Shown: piece by piece, positions 1 through 11,065 of the stretch
How positions within the stretch are numbered: the stretch's first letter is position 1
How the letters are laid out: every line of letters starts with the position of its first letter
NCBI GenBank assembly: GCA_038049695.1
Contig: CP142451.1
Coordinates: 9,422,001 to 9,486,000 of the forward strand
Length of the DNA: 64,000 bases
Reading direction: 5' to 3'
Source: Cinnamomum chago
Taxonomy: Eukaryota > Streptophyta > Magnoliopsida > Laurales > Lauraceae
Translations under genes and position numbers: made by a program
The notes under the pieces: model-generated
What the model was told of the DNA's origin: nothing
What the model saw: the letters and a program-made list of their open reading frames with translations, nothing else
Databases searched by the model: none

Positions 1-908
1 TCTCTCACTTCTATTTTGAGAAACTCACCAAAACAGGGGGCGTGGGTTTTGAAGGAGAAAGAGGGGGAAGAAAACTAACATGCCATAAGGGTATTTTTGT
101 CATTTTTTTTATAATAGAGAGAACTTGATTTAAAGAGACATAAAAAACTTTAGACCCTTTTGAAATATTGAAAATGGGCCAAAGATTATATACTTTCTTG
201 AAATTCTCCCTTAATTTTTTTTTTTGTTTTTTTTTGTTTCAATCCTATATGGCATTCCCACTTACCTTACATCAAGACCATAAACACGACCAATGGAGCT
301 AATCCCAAGAATTTTTTTTTTTTGAGGGTAACATGTAAAAAAAAGTAAACTTTTGGATGGTGCTATATGTAAAAAACACATATAAGCTTTCTAAAAACTT
401 TGTTTGGGGGGGTGGGGGCAGTGTTGTGTGGTTTACTGGTTTCCATACCCCTCCACTAAATAGAATAGGGGAAAGGAAAACCACAGAGAATGTTTGGGCG
501 TTTTATTCTGTAAGATTAAAACACACATCACATGTGGCCTCTATCTATTCTATGCTACTTGCAACAACAAAATAGAAGGATAGGACAGATAAATCAAATG
601 TGAAAAAGGGGTGTGCCCCAATATCGATCAATCCTAAACCTCCCAATGATAAAATCCAACGATGAATAATAACAGTCCCATCCATCTCAATCTATAAGAT
701 TAATATTAAATCATGGAGGGTAGGTATGTGAAGCTACAGGTGGGCCACCTTTGTCAAAGCACAAAAAATCAGACATTATTTATATAAAGGTGGTGGCCTT
801 TCAGAGAAATTGTAATAAGGAACAGGATATTCGTATATCCAAACAAACAAAACAACAGCATTGTTTCAAACCCTAATCACTCGCTCTCAAATCATTTCAA
901 ACTACTTT
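1..908. other. AT-rich non-coding stretch, no gene seen
   Basis: No exon, RNA gene or complete transposon is recognisable. If the gene whose first exon ends at 1046 is intact, this DNA would be its first intron or later sequence; I looked for a continuation of that protein on the minus strand and found none. Confidence 0.4.
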
Positions 909-968
909 CTATTCATTCATCATAAGCAAAGAACAGAAGAGACTATTCATTCATCATAAGCAAAGAAC

Positions 969-976
<8 letters not shown>
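909..976. repeat. 34-bp tandem duplication
   Basis: Two near-identical 34-bp units (909-942 and 943-976), each beginning CTATTCATTCATCATAAGC and ending in an AGAGA stretch; the second runs into the GA microsatellite. Confidence 0.85.

Positions 977-1028
<52 letters not shown>
970..1028. repeat. (GA)n microsatellite
   Basis: About 29 uninterrupted GA units. On the minus strand it reads CT repeats about 17 bases downstream of the putative splice donor, so it would lie early in the first intron. Confidence 0.95.
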
Positions 1029-1030
<2 letters not shown>

Positions 1031-1045
1031 TTTGTGTTCATGTAC

Positions 1046-1242
1046 CTGTAGCTTTGCGGCCATGAAGTGTTGTAAGAGCTGGGCTTGTTCTGTTGGGCGC
1101 TCCCAATCGAAGAAGACTCCGAAGTATCGGATTCATTCCCATCTTCGTACCCTTTGTATGAAACCTCCTTCCCTTCCTCCAATACCTCCTCCTCATCTTC
1201 ACTCTCGATGATGAAGCTATGATCCGAAACTGAATTCTTCAT
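1046..1242 (-). CDS. First coding exon of an acidic Ser-rich protein, OXS3-like (partial)
   Basis: The frame starts at the ATG at 1242 and encodes about 66 residues: an acidic patch (SEDEEEVLEEGKE, residues 14-26) followed by SDTSESSSIGSA (residues 38-49). The SSSIG motif after an acidic or serine-rich stretch is typical of plant OXIDATIVE STRESS 3-like nuclear proteins, which is why I suggest that family; the rest of the family signature is not visible. The open frame continues into a CT microsatellite read as Leu-Ser repeats, so I end the exon at a CAG/GTACAT donor (GT at 1045-1044). A TATA box lies about 200 bp upstream with a CT-rich leader between. Later exons were not found to the left, so the gene either has a long intron and continues outside the window or is truncated. 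Confidence 0.45.
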
Positions 1243-1444
1243 CTTCTTCTCTCTCTGTCAAATCCAAATAAACAAGAAGAAAAATCAATCCCACAGTTAC
1301 AGAAGTTGAAAAGATCATATCAAACGAGCAGATCTAGATCTGGATTCTAGTTTCCAAATCAGAAAATCAACTCAATAGATCACTTGCCAGAGTAGCAAGG
1401 AGAAGATTTCGAGAGAGAGAGAGAGAGAAATCAAAAGACAGAGG

Positions 1445-1452
1445 TTTTTATA
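1445..1452 (-). promoter_or_regulatory. TATA box (TATAAAAA) of the OXS3-like gene
   Basis: Minus strand CTCTATAAAAACC, about 200 bp before the start codon, followed by a GA/CT-rich stretch at 1411-1429 that would be in the 5' leader. A second TATAAATA at 1558-1565 sits in a similar context (AGAGGTTTTAT) and could serve as an alternative start. Confidence 0.5.
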
Positions 1453-1942
1453 GAGAATGTTTGGACTTTGGAGTAAGAATGAGAAGGATTGGAGCTGTGG
1501 AGGTGAATGAAGTGGAATGGTTTGGTTCGTGAGAGACAGATAGAGTCACAGAGGTTTTATTTATAGAAAAAAAAAGATAATATGGAATGGTTTGGAACGG
1601 TGTTTGCTGTCCTGTGTCCTCTATCCATTTGAGGATAAAGAGAAAAACTTTTATTGTGAAGTTCCTACAATTTCAACTAATTACAAGCACAGTCTCATGA
1701 TTTATGCATTAGGTGAACTTACTTGTAAAAGTATTTCTTAATCTTAACCTTTTTCATATAGTACACAACTTATGGGCGATAGGGACAGGATTAGATAATT
1801 TATATTTTAGATCACTTCTCAGTAGTACAAGCAACTTGGGTTTTAGTAATGAAATTACTTTTAGTTGATAAGATGTGGACATAACCCAAAAATTAAGTAT
1901 GCGTGAGTTTGCCGTGAAACTTTTTTATGAGGTGTTATTCTC

Positions 1943-2100
1943 TATAACTCAGTTGGCCTAAGATCACGGTTTGCATCTAGAGGTTGTAGGTTTAAAACTG
2001 CACTACCATACTAGGGCTATATGGGAGTTTACCCGGCTTCTCTCTGGGTTCGGAGGGATTAGTCCAGCTCAAAGGGTTGGGAACCTTCCGATAACAACAA
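1943..2100 (+). mobile_element. tRNA-derived SINE, copy 1
   Basis: Contains an A-box-like ACTCAGTTGGCCTAAG, a B-box-like GGTTTAAAACT, then the family body (GGAGTTTACCCGGCTTC, GGGATTAGTCCAGC, AAAGGGTTGGGAACC) and a degenerate A-rich tail (ATAACAACAA). The same unit recurs at 8579, 9494, 29565 and 38169. No clear target-site duplication, so this is an older copy. Confidence 0.75.
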
Positions 2101-3059
2101 TTTATAAGAGATGTCAAACCAAAGTTTATAAATATATGTTATATTTATTTTGTAGATGTGTGATTTCTAATTTTGTCTCTCCATTGTTGCATCAAACATA
2201 AATTGATGGTTTTACTGGGGGTATAGTTGGTACTAAAAAAACAAGCAAGGAAAATAAGCCGTCAATTTGTCATGCTTAAATATGCCACAAATAAGGGCTA
2301 GTTTGGCAATTTTGTTGGTATAGTACATTGAAAAGAAGGATCAATTTAATATACAAAAAAAGAAGTATGGTCAAATAAGAAGTACTAAATTTCAAAAAAG
2401 GCATCTTCTTTTCCTTAAAGTAAAGTGGAAATGTTACTTTTCCGTACTACTAAATGACAAAAAGAAAACTACACTCATGTCACTAAATGATAAAAAAATC
2501 ATTAATTAGCCTGATCCACTTAAATATCCAAATTTAATTCAATTGAGCATGTGCTTTTAAAGCGTCTTTAAGCTTATGAAAATGCCTCATATCTATTTTG
2601 ATTGTCCATAATGAAGCCAAATCTATATATCTATCAATAAGATCCACCTCCGGATCATAAATTGTTTAAAATTGCAATTGATCATATTGATGTTGACCCC
2701 ATTCTCACTCTAATTGAATTTGAACATTATCGATGGCCCAAATCTGATTGGAGCGAAAATTGCCCTGTAGTCAATTAATGGGAATAATGATCTGTTACCT
2801 GTCTAGATTTTGAAGGGCACAATCTTCTCATTTATAATCAATAGGTTGTCATAATGAAATTAAAAAAAGTAGTATCTGCCCATGCTAGGTGTGTTTATTT
2901 TTATAATTATAGAAAAGGCTTACTTTAAGATTTCTCCACAACAGGGTCTAACTTTGATAAACTATGAAACTGCATCGAAGTTGTATCATTGGGTGCGTTT
3001 GGCATCATACCATTCGGATGTTCGCCCATGAATTAATGCGGAGAGGATCCAACTAAGGA
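2101..3059. other. AT-rich intergenic DNA
   Basis: No coding or structural feature recognised; GGGTGCGTTTGGCATCAT near 2991 resembles a hAT-type MITE terminus but no partner end was found. Confidence 0.35.
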
Positions 3060-3397
3060 GAAGTTGGTCGTGTCATGACAAAGATATATAATCAGGATTG
3101 AGAAGAGGAACATCACCAGATGCAGATGCAGATGCAGATGCGGATGCGGAATTGGGATCTTTCTCAATATCAATAGATTCATCCTCTTTTGCTGAGATGA
3201 ATGGTGTGGGCAGGGCTTGGTTCCATCAATGAAGCCAAGAAGATTGTATCCTTTGAGAAGAGGGAAAAATTAGAACCTACATAGGAGATAGTTAGTTGAA
3301 GATAATTTGATGGGAAGAAAGTGGTGGATGTTGGATGCTAGAGGAGTTTCAGCCATTTGAGATGATGGTATTGTCTTAAAAGTTATCAGAACCAATG
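3060..3397 (-). pseudogene. Ty1/copia gag fragment (5' internal region)
   Basis: On the minus strand, just after the primer-binding site, the frame reads MAETPLAS...HHFLPIKLSSTNYLLCR, a stop, then in the same register FFPLLKGYNLLGFIDGTKPCP. This is the N-terminal signature of copia Gag (LTSTNYLLWR...LLGFIDGT). A TGG-to-TGT change and an in-frame stop after CRF break it. It then runs into a GCATCT repeat reading Ala-Ser (3118-3152) and is lost; no protease, integrase or polymerase follows, so the element is truncated. Confidence 0.65.
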
Positions 3398-3399
3398 AT

Positions 3400-3413
3400 G
3401 CGCTCTGGTACCA
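3400..3413 (-). other. Copia primer-binding site
   Basis: Minus strand ACA/TGGTACCAGAGCGC: the usual plant copia site complementary to initiator tRNA-Met (TGGTATCAGAGC) with one change, directly after an LTR ending in ACA. Confidence 0.65.
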
Positions 3414-3787
3414 TGTAAATGTGGCGCAACTTGGTAATTTCATTATGATTTGCATGAGAATATATAATTGATTACAAACAACTCATCATCTTTACCCCTT
3501 TGGGAATGTAGTGATAATGAGAAATAGATGTGATACAATCTTGACATAAAATCATAGAACCAGTATCCCTTGATTAGGGAGTGAACGAGATGTGTTGCCA
3601 TTTTAATTGATCCTGCTGATATGTGTCTTTGTGTAAGTTACTATTTTGGTTGATCATGCTCGTGTGTATCCTTATCACATGCATGAAATGTCTTTGACTA
3701 TTAGACTCCATTGGGCCACACTAAATGAGTTGCCTCAAGTAATTTACTACCCACTGGTTGCCATTGATCATTGTGTTTGAGACATCA
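3414..3787 (-). mobile_element. Copia 5' LTR (probable)
   Basis: Inner boundary is fixed by the adjacent primer-binding site. The outer boundary is set at the first good TG...CA pairing (minus TGATGTCTCAAAC at 3787) and is less certain. The matching 3' LTR was not found. Confidence 0.45.
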
Positions 3788-4340
3788 AAATTGATATGTT
3801 TTCTTGTTTTTTTTTTTTTTCCCAAATCCTCCTTGGGAGAGTCCGGACCTATTTTAAAATGGTAATTGTCAAATTCTATAATATTAATGAAGTCTTTTAG
3901 GCAAAACTAATCTGCACCTTTGCAAAAAAGAAAAAAAGAAAAGAAAAGGGGTTAAAAAAAAAGTAAACTAAAAAACATCTAAAAAATATGAGAAGGCATA
4001 ATCTGAAAGTAAGTTTAGTTTTTCAAATTTTGAAGGTTAACGTTCATTAAGATCTTCCAATCCACCATTAGATTAGTTGATAAAGCACCTCTCTTCCATA
4101 GGAACAATCAGCTATAGCGCTGATGATAGAAACTTAAGTGCGAGTGCACAAGTGGGTGTGTGAGTACTTACCTTAAAAAAAATAAATCTATATTAAGATT
4201 AGAGGCTGCAGGTAATGAAACTTGAACCATGACAAGTAGTGAAATATTAGGTCCTCACTCACCCTCTCATGACAAATCCATTGTAATTAAGAGTTAATAA
4301 CTCGAACCCTCATTAAATTTAATCCATGGTAGTCTGGTTC
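3788..4340. other. AT-rich DNA, nothing recognised
   Basis: Poly-T at 3808-3822 and purine-rich runs at 3920-3980; no gene or complete repeat. Confidence 0.35.
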
Positions 4341-4344
4341 TAAT

Positions 4345-4735
4345 TGCCCAGAGCACGGAGCGGGAGCGACAAAACTCTAAGTTTTAAAATAATTATATAT
4401 CCGGAGCGCCTTCGGAGCGCTTATACAACATAGTGCTTGTGAGTTTATAAACAATTAACTAATGAGTACAAATATATCTTATCCATATATTTAAGTATAA
4501 AAAATAGAGAAAAAAATTAACTTTGTAATTTGATCACACAAAATAGACAATAACTAATAAGTCAAAAGAATTTTCTTTATTCAGATGATAAATATCAAAC
4601 TTATAGAAAAAAAAAGCAAAAAAAATTAAAATTTTGTACGGTTTGCTCCATATTTGATCGAGCCGTGCTCCGAAGACGCATCCGCTCCGGAAGCGCAGAT
4701 TTGCATTTTCAGAGCGGGATCAAAAGGGCTAAGAA
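4345..4735. repeat. Candidate MITE with GGAGC-rich ends
   Basis: AT-rich centre bounded by two clusters of GGAGC/GCTCC motifs (GAGCACGGAGCGGGAGCG at 4352 and GTGCTCCGAAGACGCATCCGC near 4664). Such subterminal motif clusters are usual for hAT-type short elements. No clean terminal inverted repeat or target duplication found. Confidence 0.3.
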
Positions 4736-5673
4736 GAGGTTACAGGCACTAATGTCTAATTCACTGTGGGTTTGATATCCTGGAGACCACAATCTCTAAC
4801 AGTTATTAAAATATATACATAATAAAAATATATTTCATATATACATAATAAAATATAGCCTGCAATTATTAATGGAGTAAAAAGTGAATAAATCCCTATA
4901 ACAATGATGTGAGTGGGTCTAATATGTTGAAAAGTGTGCCACATGCCAGTAAGTATATGTATACACGGATCATCTTTTCCGCGGGTTCCTACTACCTTAG
5001 TTCACCAATCCATGACCAAGTTGAAGACTATAGGATCTCAGTTCAACTTTGTTCTATAATGCTAGTCTTTTGATCTATAGCTTTAAAATTTAATGGATTT
5101 TAGATGGATCGGTCTTTTAGGGTTTTAATCAAATAGCGAATAAAAGCAAAGCAAGTGTCGAATTCGAGCTCATATCAAATTATTGAATGACCTATTTCTT
5201 TACTGAAATTCTAACAATTTCTGTCTAAAAAATTATAAATAATGAAAATATGGTTGGATTTCTGAATTCTCCTTTATACTTTCCACCAAAATGAAAAAAA
5301 GTTAAAATTTTAAAAATTCAAAAAATCATTTAAAACTTTTTAGGCCGCTGAAATTTTAATGACAAGCCATCATATCATGTCCAGAAGTTCATGTCCAGAA
5401 GTTCTTAAATATATTAATTTTTTTTATTAAAATTTTTAATAAAGAAACAAACCTTTTTTAACGTGGGGTTGATTGATGATGAGCGTGGCTTGTTGATTAA
5501 AATAAAACAGAAAAAAGAGTAGGGAGTGTTTACTACATGCGAACAAGTGCAGCACATGGCTGCCTGTATTTGCGGCTCATCAATCCGCTGTCATTTAATA
5601 AAATGTAAATGACAAATGATCACTGACACTGAGGGTGACAGCCGTTTCTTACATGATGTGGACCCCTCTACCC
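4736..5673. other. AT-rich intergenic DNA
   Basis: Nothing coding; CATGTCCAGAAGTT is repeated at about 5379 and 5391 and resembles the ends of the fold-back element at 18911. Confidence 0.35.
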
Positions 5674-7417
5674 ACCTGATTTAGAGATGTCAAATGGTTC
5701 GGCCCGGCCCGGTTCGGCCCAGCCCAGCCGGCCAGTCAACGGGCCGTGTCGGGTCAACGGCACGGCCCGAGACACGGGCCGTGCTGGGCCGACGTAGCCA
5801 GGCCTGCCAGGCCCATGGGCTGCCCTCTGTGGCCCGCCAGGCCTGCCAGGCACAACCCGCTAGGCACGACTCGCCTGGCCCGCCCACAAGTGATTTTTTA
5901 AAAAAAAATTATCCATTTTACCCCCCCAAACAGCCATAAAACAATCATATAAGGGGTATTTTGTGTCCTTTTCAATTTTTCAAAGTATATAATACTCTAA
6001 CCCTCTTATTCTTTTTCTAAATTTATTAGTGTTATTTATACTACTCTAAGTTTCTAACCCTCGAATATTTCTACGTAAGAAGTGTATATCGTGACAAATT
6101 GCTAAAAATTGCTTTAACTTTGCTAAAAATTGGATTAAGTCTTAATAACATATAAATAAAAAATTACCAAGAATTTAAAAGTACTAAGCCAAAAGGTTAA
6201 AATAACATGATGGGGTTGGTTTTCTTTTAATTATTGGAACTTTCATGATTCCATCCATCCTAACCCCACTAATACAAGTGCACCTAGGTGGGCCCCATGA
6301 GATGTAGTAGGAAATCCCCAATCAATCAATCAATCAGAGTAACTGAATGAGTCTCTTTTCTGATGATGGTGGAACTGGGGGTATGGACCATATGACATGC
6401 TAACTGACTTGAGGTATATGAGGTTGGTAATCTGATCAATTAGCATCTTTGTTTCACTTTCAATGACTGCTGCTTCAGAGTTGAGAGTTTCAAATTTTAA
6501 TCATGGGGGTAATGGCTGATTCATCCACAAGCCTTTTTATCTTTTCTCAGTCTTCCTTTCCGCCATTTGACATGTGCCCTGATAGGTTAAAAAATGAATC
6601 TCCCTTTCTAGACACCTCTTGCTAGTCATTGGTCTTTTTATATCATTATATCAAGGCATAGTGCCACCAGTTTCAAGTATTTCACCATAAAAATTGCAAG
6701 AAAAGGCACATTACAAAAATCACTTCATTGTTGAAAAGCAATAAAGTACTTAATTTTCATTCATACCCATCCAGACAGAAATGAGAGAACAGACTCATTC
6801 AAGTTGAGACAACCAATGAAAAAATCATATCCATATGGATTGCTTGCATGCAGGAAACTGAAATCCATAATCTTAACAACAACAACAACATTAATGAAAA
6901 GAAATAGCAAGAACTAATCTGACTGAAAAGAAAGAAAGAAAAGAAAGAGAGAAAGAAAGAAAAAACAAAGAAAGAAAGAAAGAAAGAAAAAAAACAAAGA
7001 AAGAAAGAAAAAAAAAAAAAGAAAGAAAGAAAAAAAACAAAGAAAGAAAGAAAGAAAAAAAAAAACAAAGAAATAAAGAAAGAAAGAAAAAAAAACAAAG
7101 AAAGAAAGAAAGAAAGAAAGAAAAAAGAAAGAAAGAAAGAAAGCAAAGAAACAAACAAACAAACAAACAAAACAAAGAAAGAAAGAAAGAAAGAAAGAAA
7201 AAAAAAAAAAAAAAAAAACAAAGAAAAAAAACAAAGAAAAAAAAAAAAAGACCAGGCCCAGCAGGCCCGCCCGCCCCGGCCCGCTCCAGCTCGCCCCATG
7301 GCGGGCCATGCCAGGGGTTTTCCCTGGCGGGCCGTGCCGACCCGTGGCACGGGTGGGCCGAAGCTGGGGTGGGCCGGGCCGACCCGGCACGACCCGTTTG
7401 ACATCTCTAACCTGATT
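5674..7417. mobile_element. Non-autonomous hAT element with 8-bp target duplication
   Basis: Element proper is 5682-7409 (1,728 bp). Ends are inverted copies of TAGAGATGTCAAA, each followed by a GC-rich subterminal zone dense in GGCCC/GGGCC motifs (5700-5890 and 7250-7400). It is flanked by an exact 8-bp direct repeat ACCTGATT (5674-5681 and 7410-7417), the target-site length of hAT transposons. No transposase frame exists inside, so it must rely on another copy. The centre is AT-rich non-coding DNA plus a long GAAA tract. Confidence 0.9.
6925..7249. repeat. (GAAA)n purine tract
   Basis: About 325 bp that are almost pure purine on the plus strand (GAAA units broken by A-runs and ACAAA). Long minus-strand frames of Phe/Leu/Ser here are artefacts of this tract. 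Confidence 0.95.
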
Positions 7418-8001
7418 ACCTCGTATCAGACCTAAAACCTCCATTTTTCTGGATCTGGATTACTGTTTGGAACAATCCGGGAAAGCTCGTATAAACAGGA
7501 AAACCTTATTTTGACCATTCAAGGGATGACACATTTATTTTGTATATGTTTTGTACTTAAAAGACGAATAGCACCATTTGTTAAGTCAATAAGCTCATGT
7601 GTCACGCTCTTATTTGGACTAAGTAGGGGATCCGGTTCCCCATTTTTTAAGTAAAGCATTCATTTTTCAGACAATATATCACATTAAAAGCATTTTAATT
7701 CAAAACTTTTTCCTTTTTTTTTTTAAAAAGCAACTACCTTTATCCACTAAAATACAAAAAAACTCCACTTTTCCATACAAAAAGTCAAAAAGATTTTATA
7801 ACAAACAACTAAAAATAAAATATTATCATAACTCACATATATTTTATTCTTTCTTTAAAATCAACTTTACTTTACTTGACTCTATTAGTAGAGTTGCCAA
7901 ATTGGCCTAAGAGTCAGATGATGATTGGGCTTGGATAGGGCCCGCATCTCGGATCCGATTGGAAATCAGGTTTGGGTCTAGACCCAAGCGTGCTATACGT
8001 T
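7418..8001. other. AT-rich intergenic DNA
   Basis: No gene or repeat boundary recognised. Confidence 0.35.
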
Positions 8002-8353
8002 TAGGACGCGTTGGTGTAACGCCTCTTTTTGTCGAAATGGAAGGAGACAGGGTGCCGGATTTTTCGACGCCTTTTTCATTACCGTTTTGCGCTGCAAAGA
8101 ATCGAGGTCGAAAACTACCTTTTTAGGAAAAGGATCTAGGAAAGTGGTGCCGCACTTCTTCCGTGGCATTACACAAACGCCTCCCTAATCAATAATCCAA
8201 TTGGAAGGAGACAGGGTGCCGGATTTTTCGACACCTCTTTTATTACCATTTTGCGCCGCCAAAAATCGAGGTCGGAAACTATCTTTTTAGGGAAAGGATC
8301 TAGGAAAGTGGTGCCGCACTTCTTCCTTGACATTACACAAACGCCTCCCTAAT
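8002..8353. mobile_element. Dimeric MITE with TA-type target
   Basis: Left end TTAGGACGCGTTGGTGTAACGCC and right end (inverse) TTAGGGAGGCGTTTGTGTAATGCC are inverted copies. The body is present twice with a 164-bp period (8038-8201 and 8202-8355, starting TGGAAGGAGACAGGGTGCC), and the right end also occurs between the two bodies (about 8166-8192). This looks like two head-to-tail units sharing one left end. TA at each outer edge would fit a Tc1/mariner-type target. Confidence 0.6.
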
Positions 8354-8564
8354 CAAGTAACTTAATCTAAAGCAGATATCTGTTCATCTAAGTTTTAGGC
8401 CTCTAGAATCACATGCCATAATGAGCATTAATTTACCATTGCCTAAGATAATAACACAATTTCTCATATCCAATCCACATGAGTTTTTGGCATGTTTCTA
8501 GGGCCTCCAGACGGAGTCACGTGGCCAAAAACTACACTACACATCCTTGCAGTCATGCTTGCAG

Positions 8565-8767
8565 TCTGCAGGGTATCTTTTTTTTTTTTTGCTGTCGGAG
8601 AGTTCCCAACCCTTTGGGCTGGACTAATCCCTCCGGGCCCAGAGGGAAGCCGGGTAAATCCCCTGTAGCCCTAGTGTGGTAGCGGAGTTTCGAACCCACA
8701 ACCTCCGGGAGCAAACCGTGGTCCTAGGCCAACTAAGCTACCCCTTGGGGTTATCTGCAGGGTATCT
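8565..8767 (-). mobile_element. tRNA-derived SINE, copy 2, intact, with 14-bp target duplication
   Basis: SINE body 8579-8753 on the minus strand: A box TAGCTTAGTTGGCCTAGG, B box GGTTCGAAACT, conserved body, and a poly(A) tail seen as a T-run at 8579-8590. Flanked by the exact 14-bp repeat TCTGCAGGGTATCT (8565-8578 and 8754-8767). The perfect duplication and near-intact promoter boxes make it one of the younger copies. Confidence 0.9.
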
Positions 8768-9493
8768 GATTCCTTGTATATTCTTTATACTCGAGGAAGT
8801 GTGACATTGGTGAATATACCCTATGGAGGGAGTAGCTTATTTGGTCAATGAGTCATTCTATTATGTTATCAATTATCTAATTAAAGACCTTACTTTAGTT
8901 TCAATTGTTTGAGAAAGAATTGAATCTTTCTTGATTTATCATTCCTAACGAAATGTTGAAGAAATAAAGAAGTGTTAAAGGTCTGAGAATGAGGAGTCGC
9001 TTAGTTGGTTGGCAACAACCCACCCGGATGCCCAACAATCAATCCCTATTAAGAACTCGTTTTGTAGGGTGAGAAGAATCTTGCATTTTTTATTTATTTT
9101 ATAGAAAATCAAAACTCTCTATATGGAGTAAAACACTTTTTATATTTCTTATTTATTATAAAAATAAAAATGTATCGCGTCAAATGACAACAATAGACTA
9201 CATGAAAAATCAAAACAATCTTCCCCTCTATCAGAGTTCTTTTGTAACCCAAATGTGCCTTATGAACTTATTCTTGCCATGAGAGGATTTTGCTTTTAAG
9301 TGCATTTAAGTATTTATAAGAGAGAGAAATCATTTGTTCCTACCTTCTCCATGAGAAATCGAGATTCTCTCTATCGAGAAAAAATAGTTAATTTTTTCAC
9401 TTTTCACCAAAAAAAGAAAAAAAAGAAAAACGTGTTAAGCCAAACATGGACACAATAGTCTTTACAGGAAATCAAGACAATTTGATTTGTGAT

Positions 9494-9658
9494 TCTAGCT
9501 CAGCTCAGTTGGCAGAAGATCACGGTTTGCACCTGAAAGTTGTAGGTTCGAAACTACACTAGTACACTGAGGCTACAGAGGAGTTTATCCGACTTTCCTC
9601 TGGGTTCAGAGGGATTAGTCCAATCCAAAGAATTGAAACCCCTCCAATGACAAAAAAA
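9494..9658 (+). mobile_element. tRNA-derived SINE, copy 3
   Basis: A box TAGCTCAGCTCAGTTGG, B box GGTTCGAAACT, body GGAGTTTATCCGACTTTCC and GGGATTAGTCCAATCC, ending in AAAAAAA. More diverged than the 8579 copy; target duplication not recognised. Confidence 0.75.
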
Positions 9659-11065
9659 GCTCTTGATAATATATAATACAAAATTTATTCTAATCAAATT
9701 CAAAGGTGTCATGTGGATCACTATACAGGAGGGTGGGTGAAGAGACTCCATTGATTGATGACAGACAGAGACACAAACCCACTAAAGGAAGGGCCTACTT
9801 AGACAATCCATTGGAAGTCTGGAAACACAAATCATCTCATGGTAGAAAAAAGTTGGCCAGATGAATCATTATTATGTATCACAAACAGAACAGAAATGTT
9901 GTGTTAAAAAGGGAGCCAGGCATATTGGTGGCCCAACAGGTTGAAAACCCGGATGGAGTCCTGAACTTATCCTGCTCCCAATATAACACATGGTAGGTTT
10001 GTGGACCTCACCAATCACCAGATACATATGGAGATCCTCAGTTAAAGGAGTGGAACTCCATGGTAGAGCCCACTTAAGAAAAATTCAAACCGTTCAAAAT
10101 AATGGTCATCTCATTATATGCAGTAAACCCAAAATTTACCATAATAGGAGTTGGTTCCACCGTATGATTGACCGTTTGATAAAAAAAATATGATTAATGA
10201 ATAATGCTTAGATTAGGTTGATCATGATTTTAATAAAAAGGTCAATCACTTGGTTGGACCACCTCCTAATAGAATAAAATGAGGGTACCCCCATACATTG
10301 AGAGGGAGTTTATTTCGAACCATTCGAATTTTAAATAGGTTGGCTCTACAGTGGAATTTCACTGTTTAACTAAGGATTTCTCTACATCAAAGTTTCAGAG
10401 GATCCGGACTCCAAGATTATAGATTCTTGAGGTCCTGCTCAATTCGTCCATCTCTGCAGTAAGAATTGGTGACAATTGTAGGCCTTTTTAAAATTTTCTT
10501 CCCTTGTTGTCTTCTAATGATGTAAAATACACTGGGATCAATCTATTCTATTGGCAAACCCAGATTGGGGTGAGTTTTGATCCAGAGGTAACATTGGGGG
10601 ATTGATTTGGGCCAGAGTTGTGATCTTAGTAGTGGGTGTCCAATTCTAAAAGCCTTTGTCCCTCAATTCTCAATGGATCCATTGGAGATTGAATGCAAAG
10701 ACAGTGGATTAGCCATCTTGAATAAACTAGATCCAACGGACGCTAGAGGCCATCCAGTTTAAGGGCCATTAAATGAATGGTTGAAATTGGATTGTCACAC
10801 TTTTTTTTTTGTCAAATTTTCCGGAGTTTTGACCTAGAAATTTTTGGAGAGAGTTAGATTTCACTCAATCAAATTGTGCATGGGATTGACTATCATGGAT
10901 TAGAACTCAATAACATGGATTAAATTAAATATAAAAGCATACCTTAATTCCAGGATTGTTTTTCGTAAGGGATTTACAACTCTTTTCTACTTCTTTTGAA
11001 TGCATGTTATCGATGCGATGTCAATCGAGTATGAAGGAGTGTAGCAAGTTGCTCAATACCCCCCC
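9659..11065. other. Intergenic DNA, no gene seen
   Basis: Contains GGATCCGGACTC at about 10399, the terminus type of the Mutator-like MITEs at 57314 and 28562, but no second end was identified. Confidence 0.35.

Noticed and set aside
1943-2010. A tRNA gene
   Set aside because: A and B boxes are present but the sequence cannot form a full cloverleaf and recurs as part of a SINE family.
4655-4672. miR171-like TGATCGAGCCGTGC
   Set aside because: Differs from miR171 in its second half and sits in a GGAGC-rich MITE end; no hairpin partner seen.
6799-7444. Long minus-strand frames of 94-201 residues
   Set aside because: They are Phe/Leu/Ser runs from the GAAA tract plus hAT GC-rich end; no domain.
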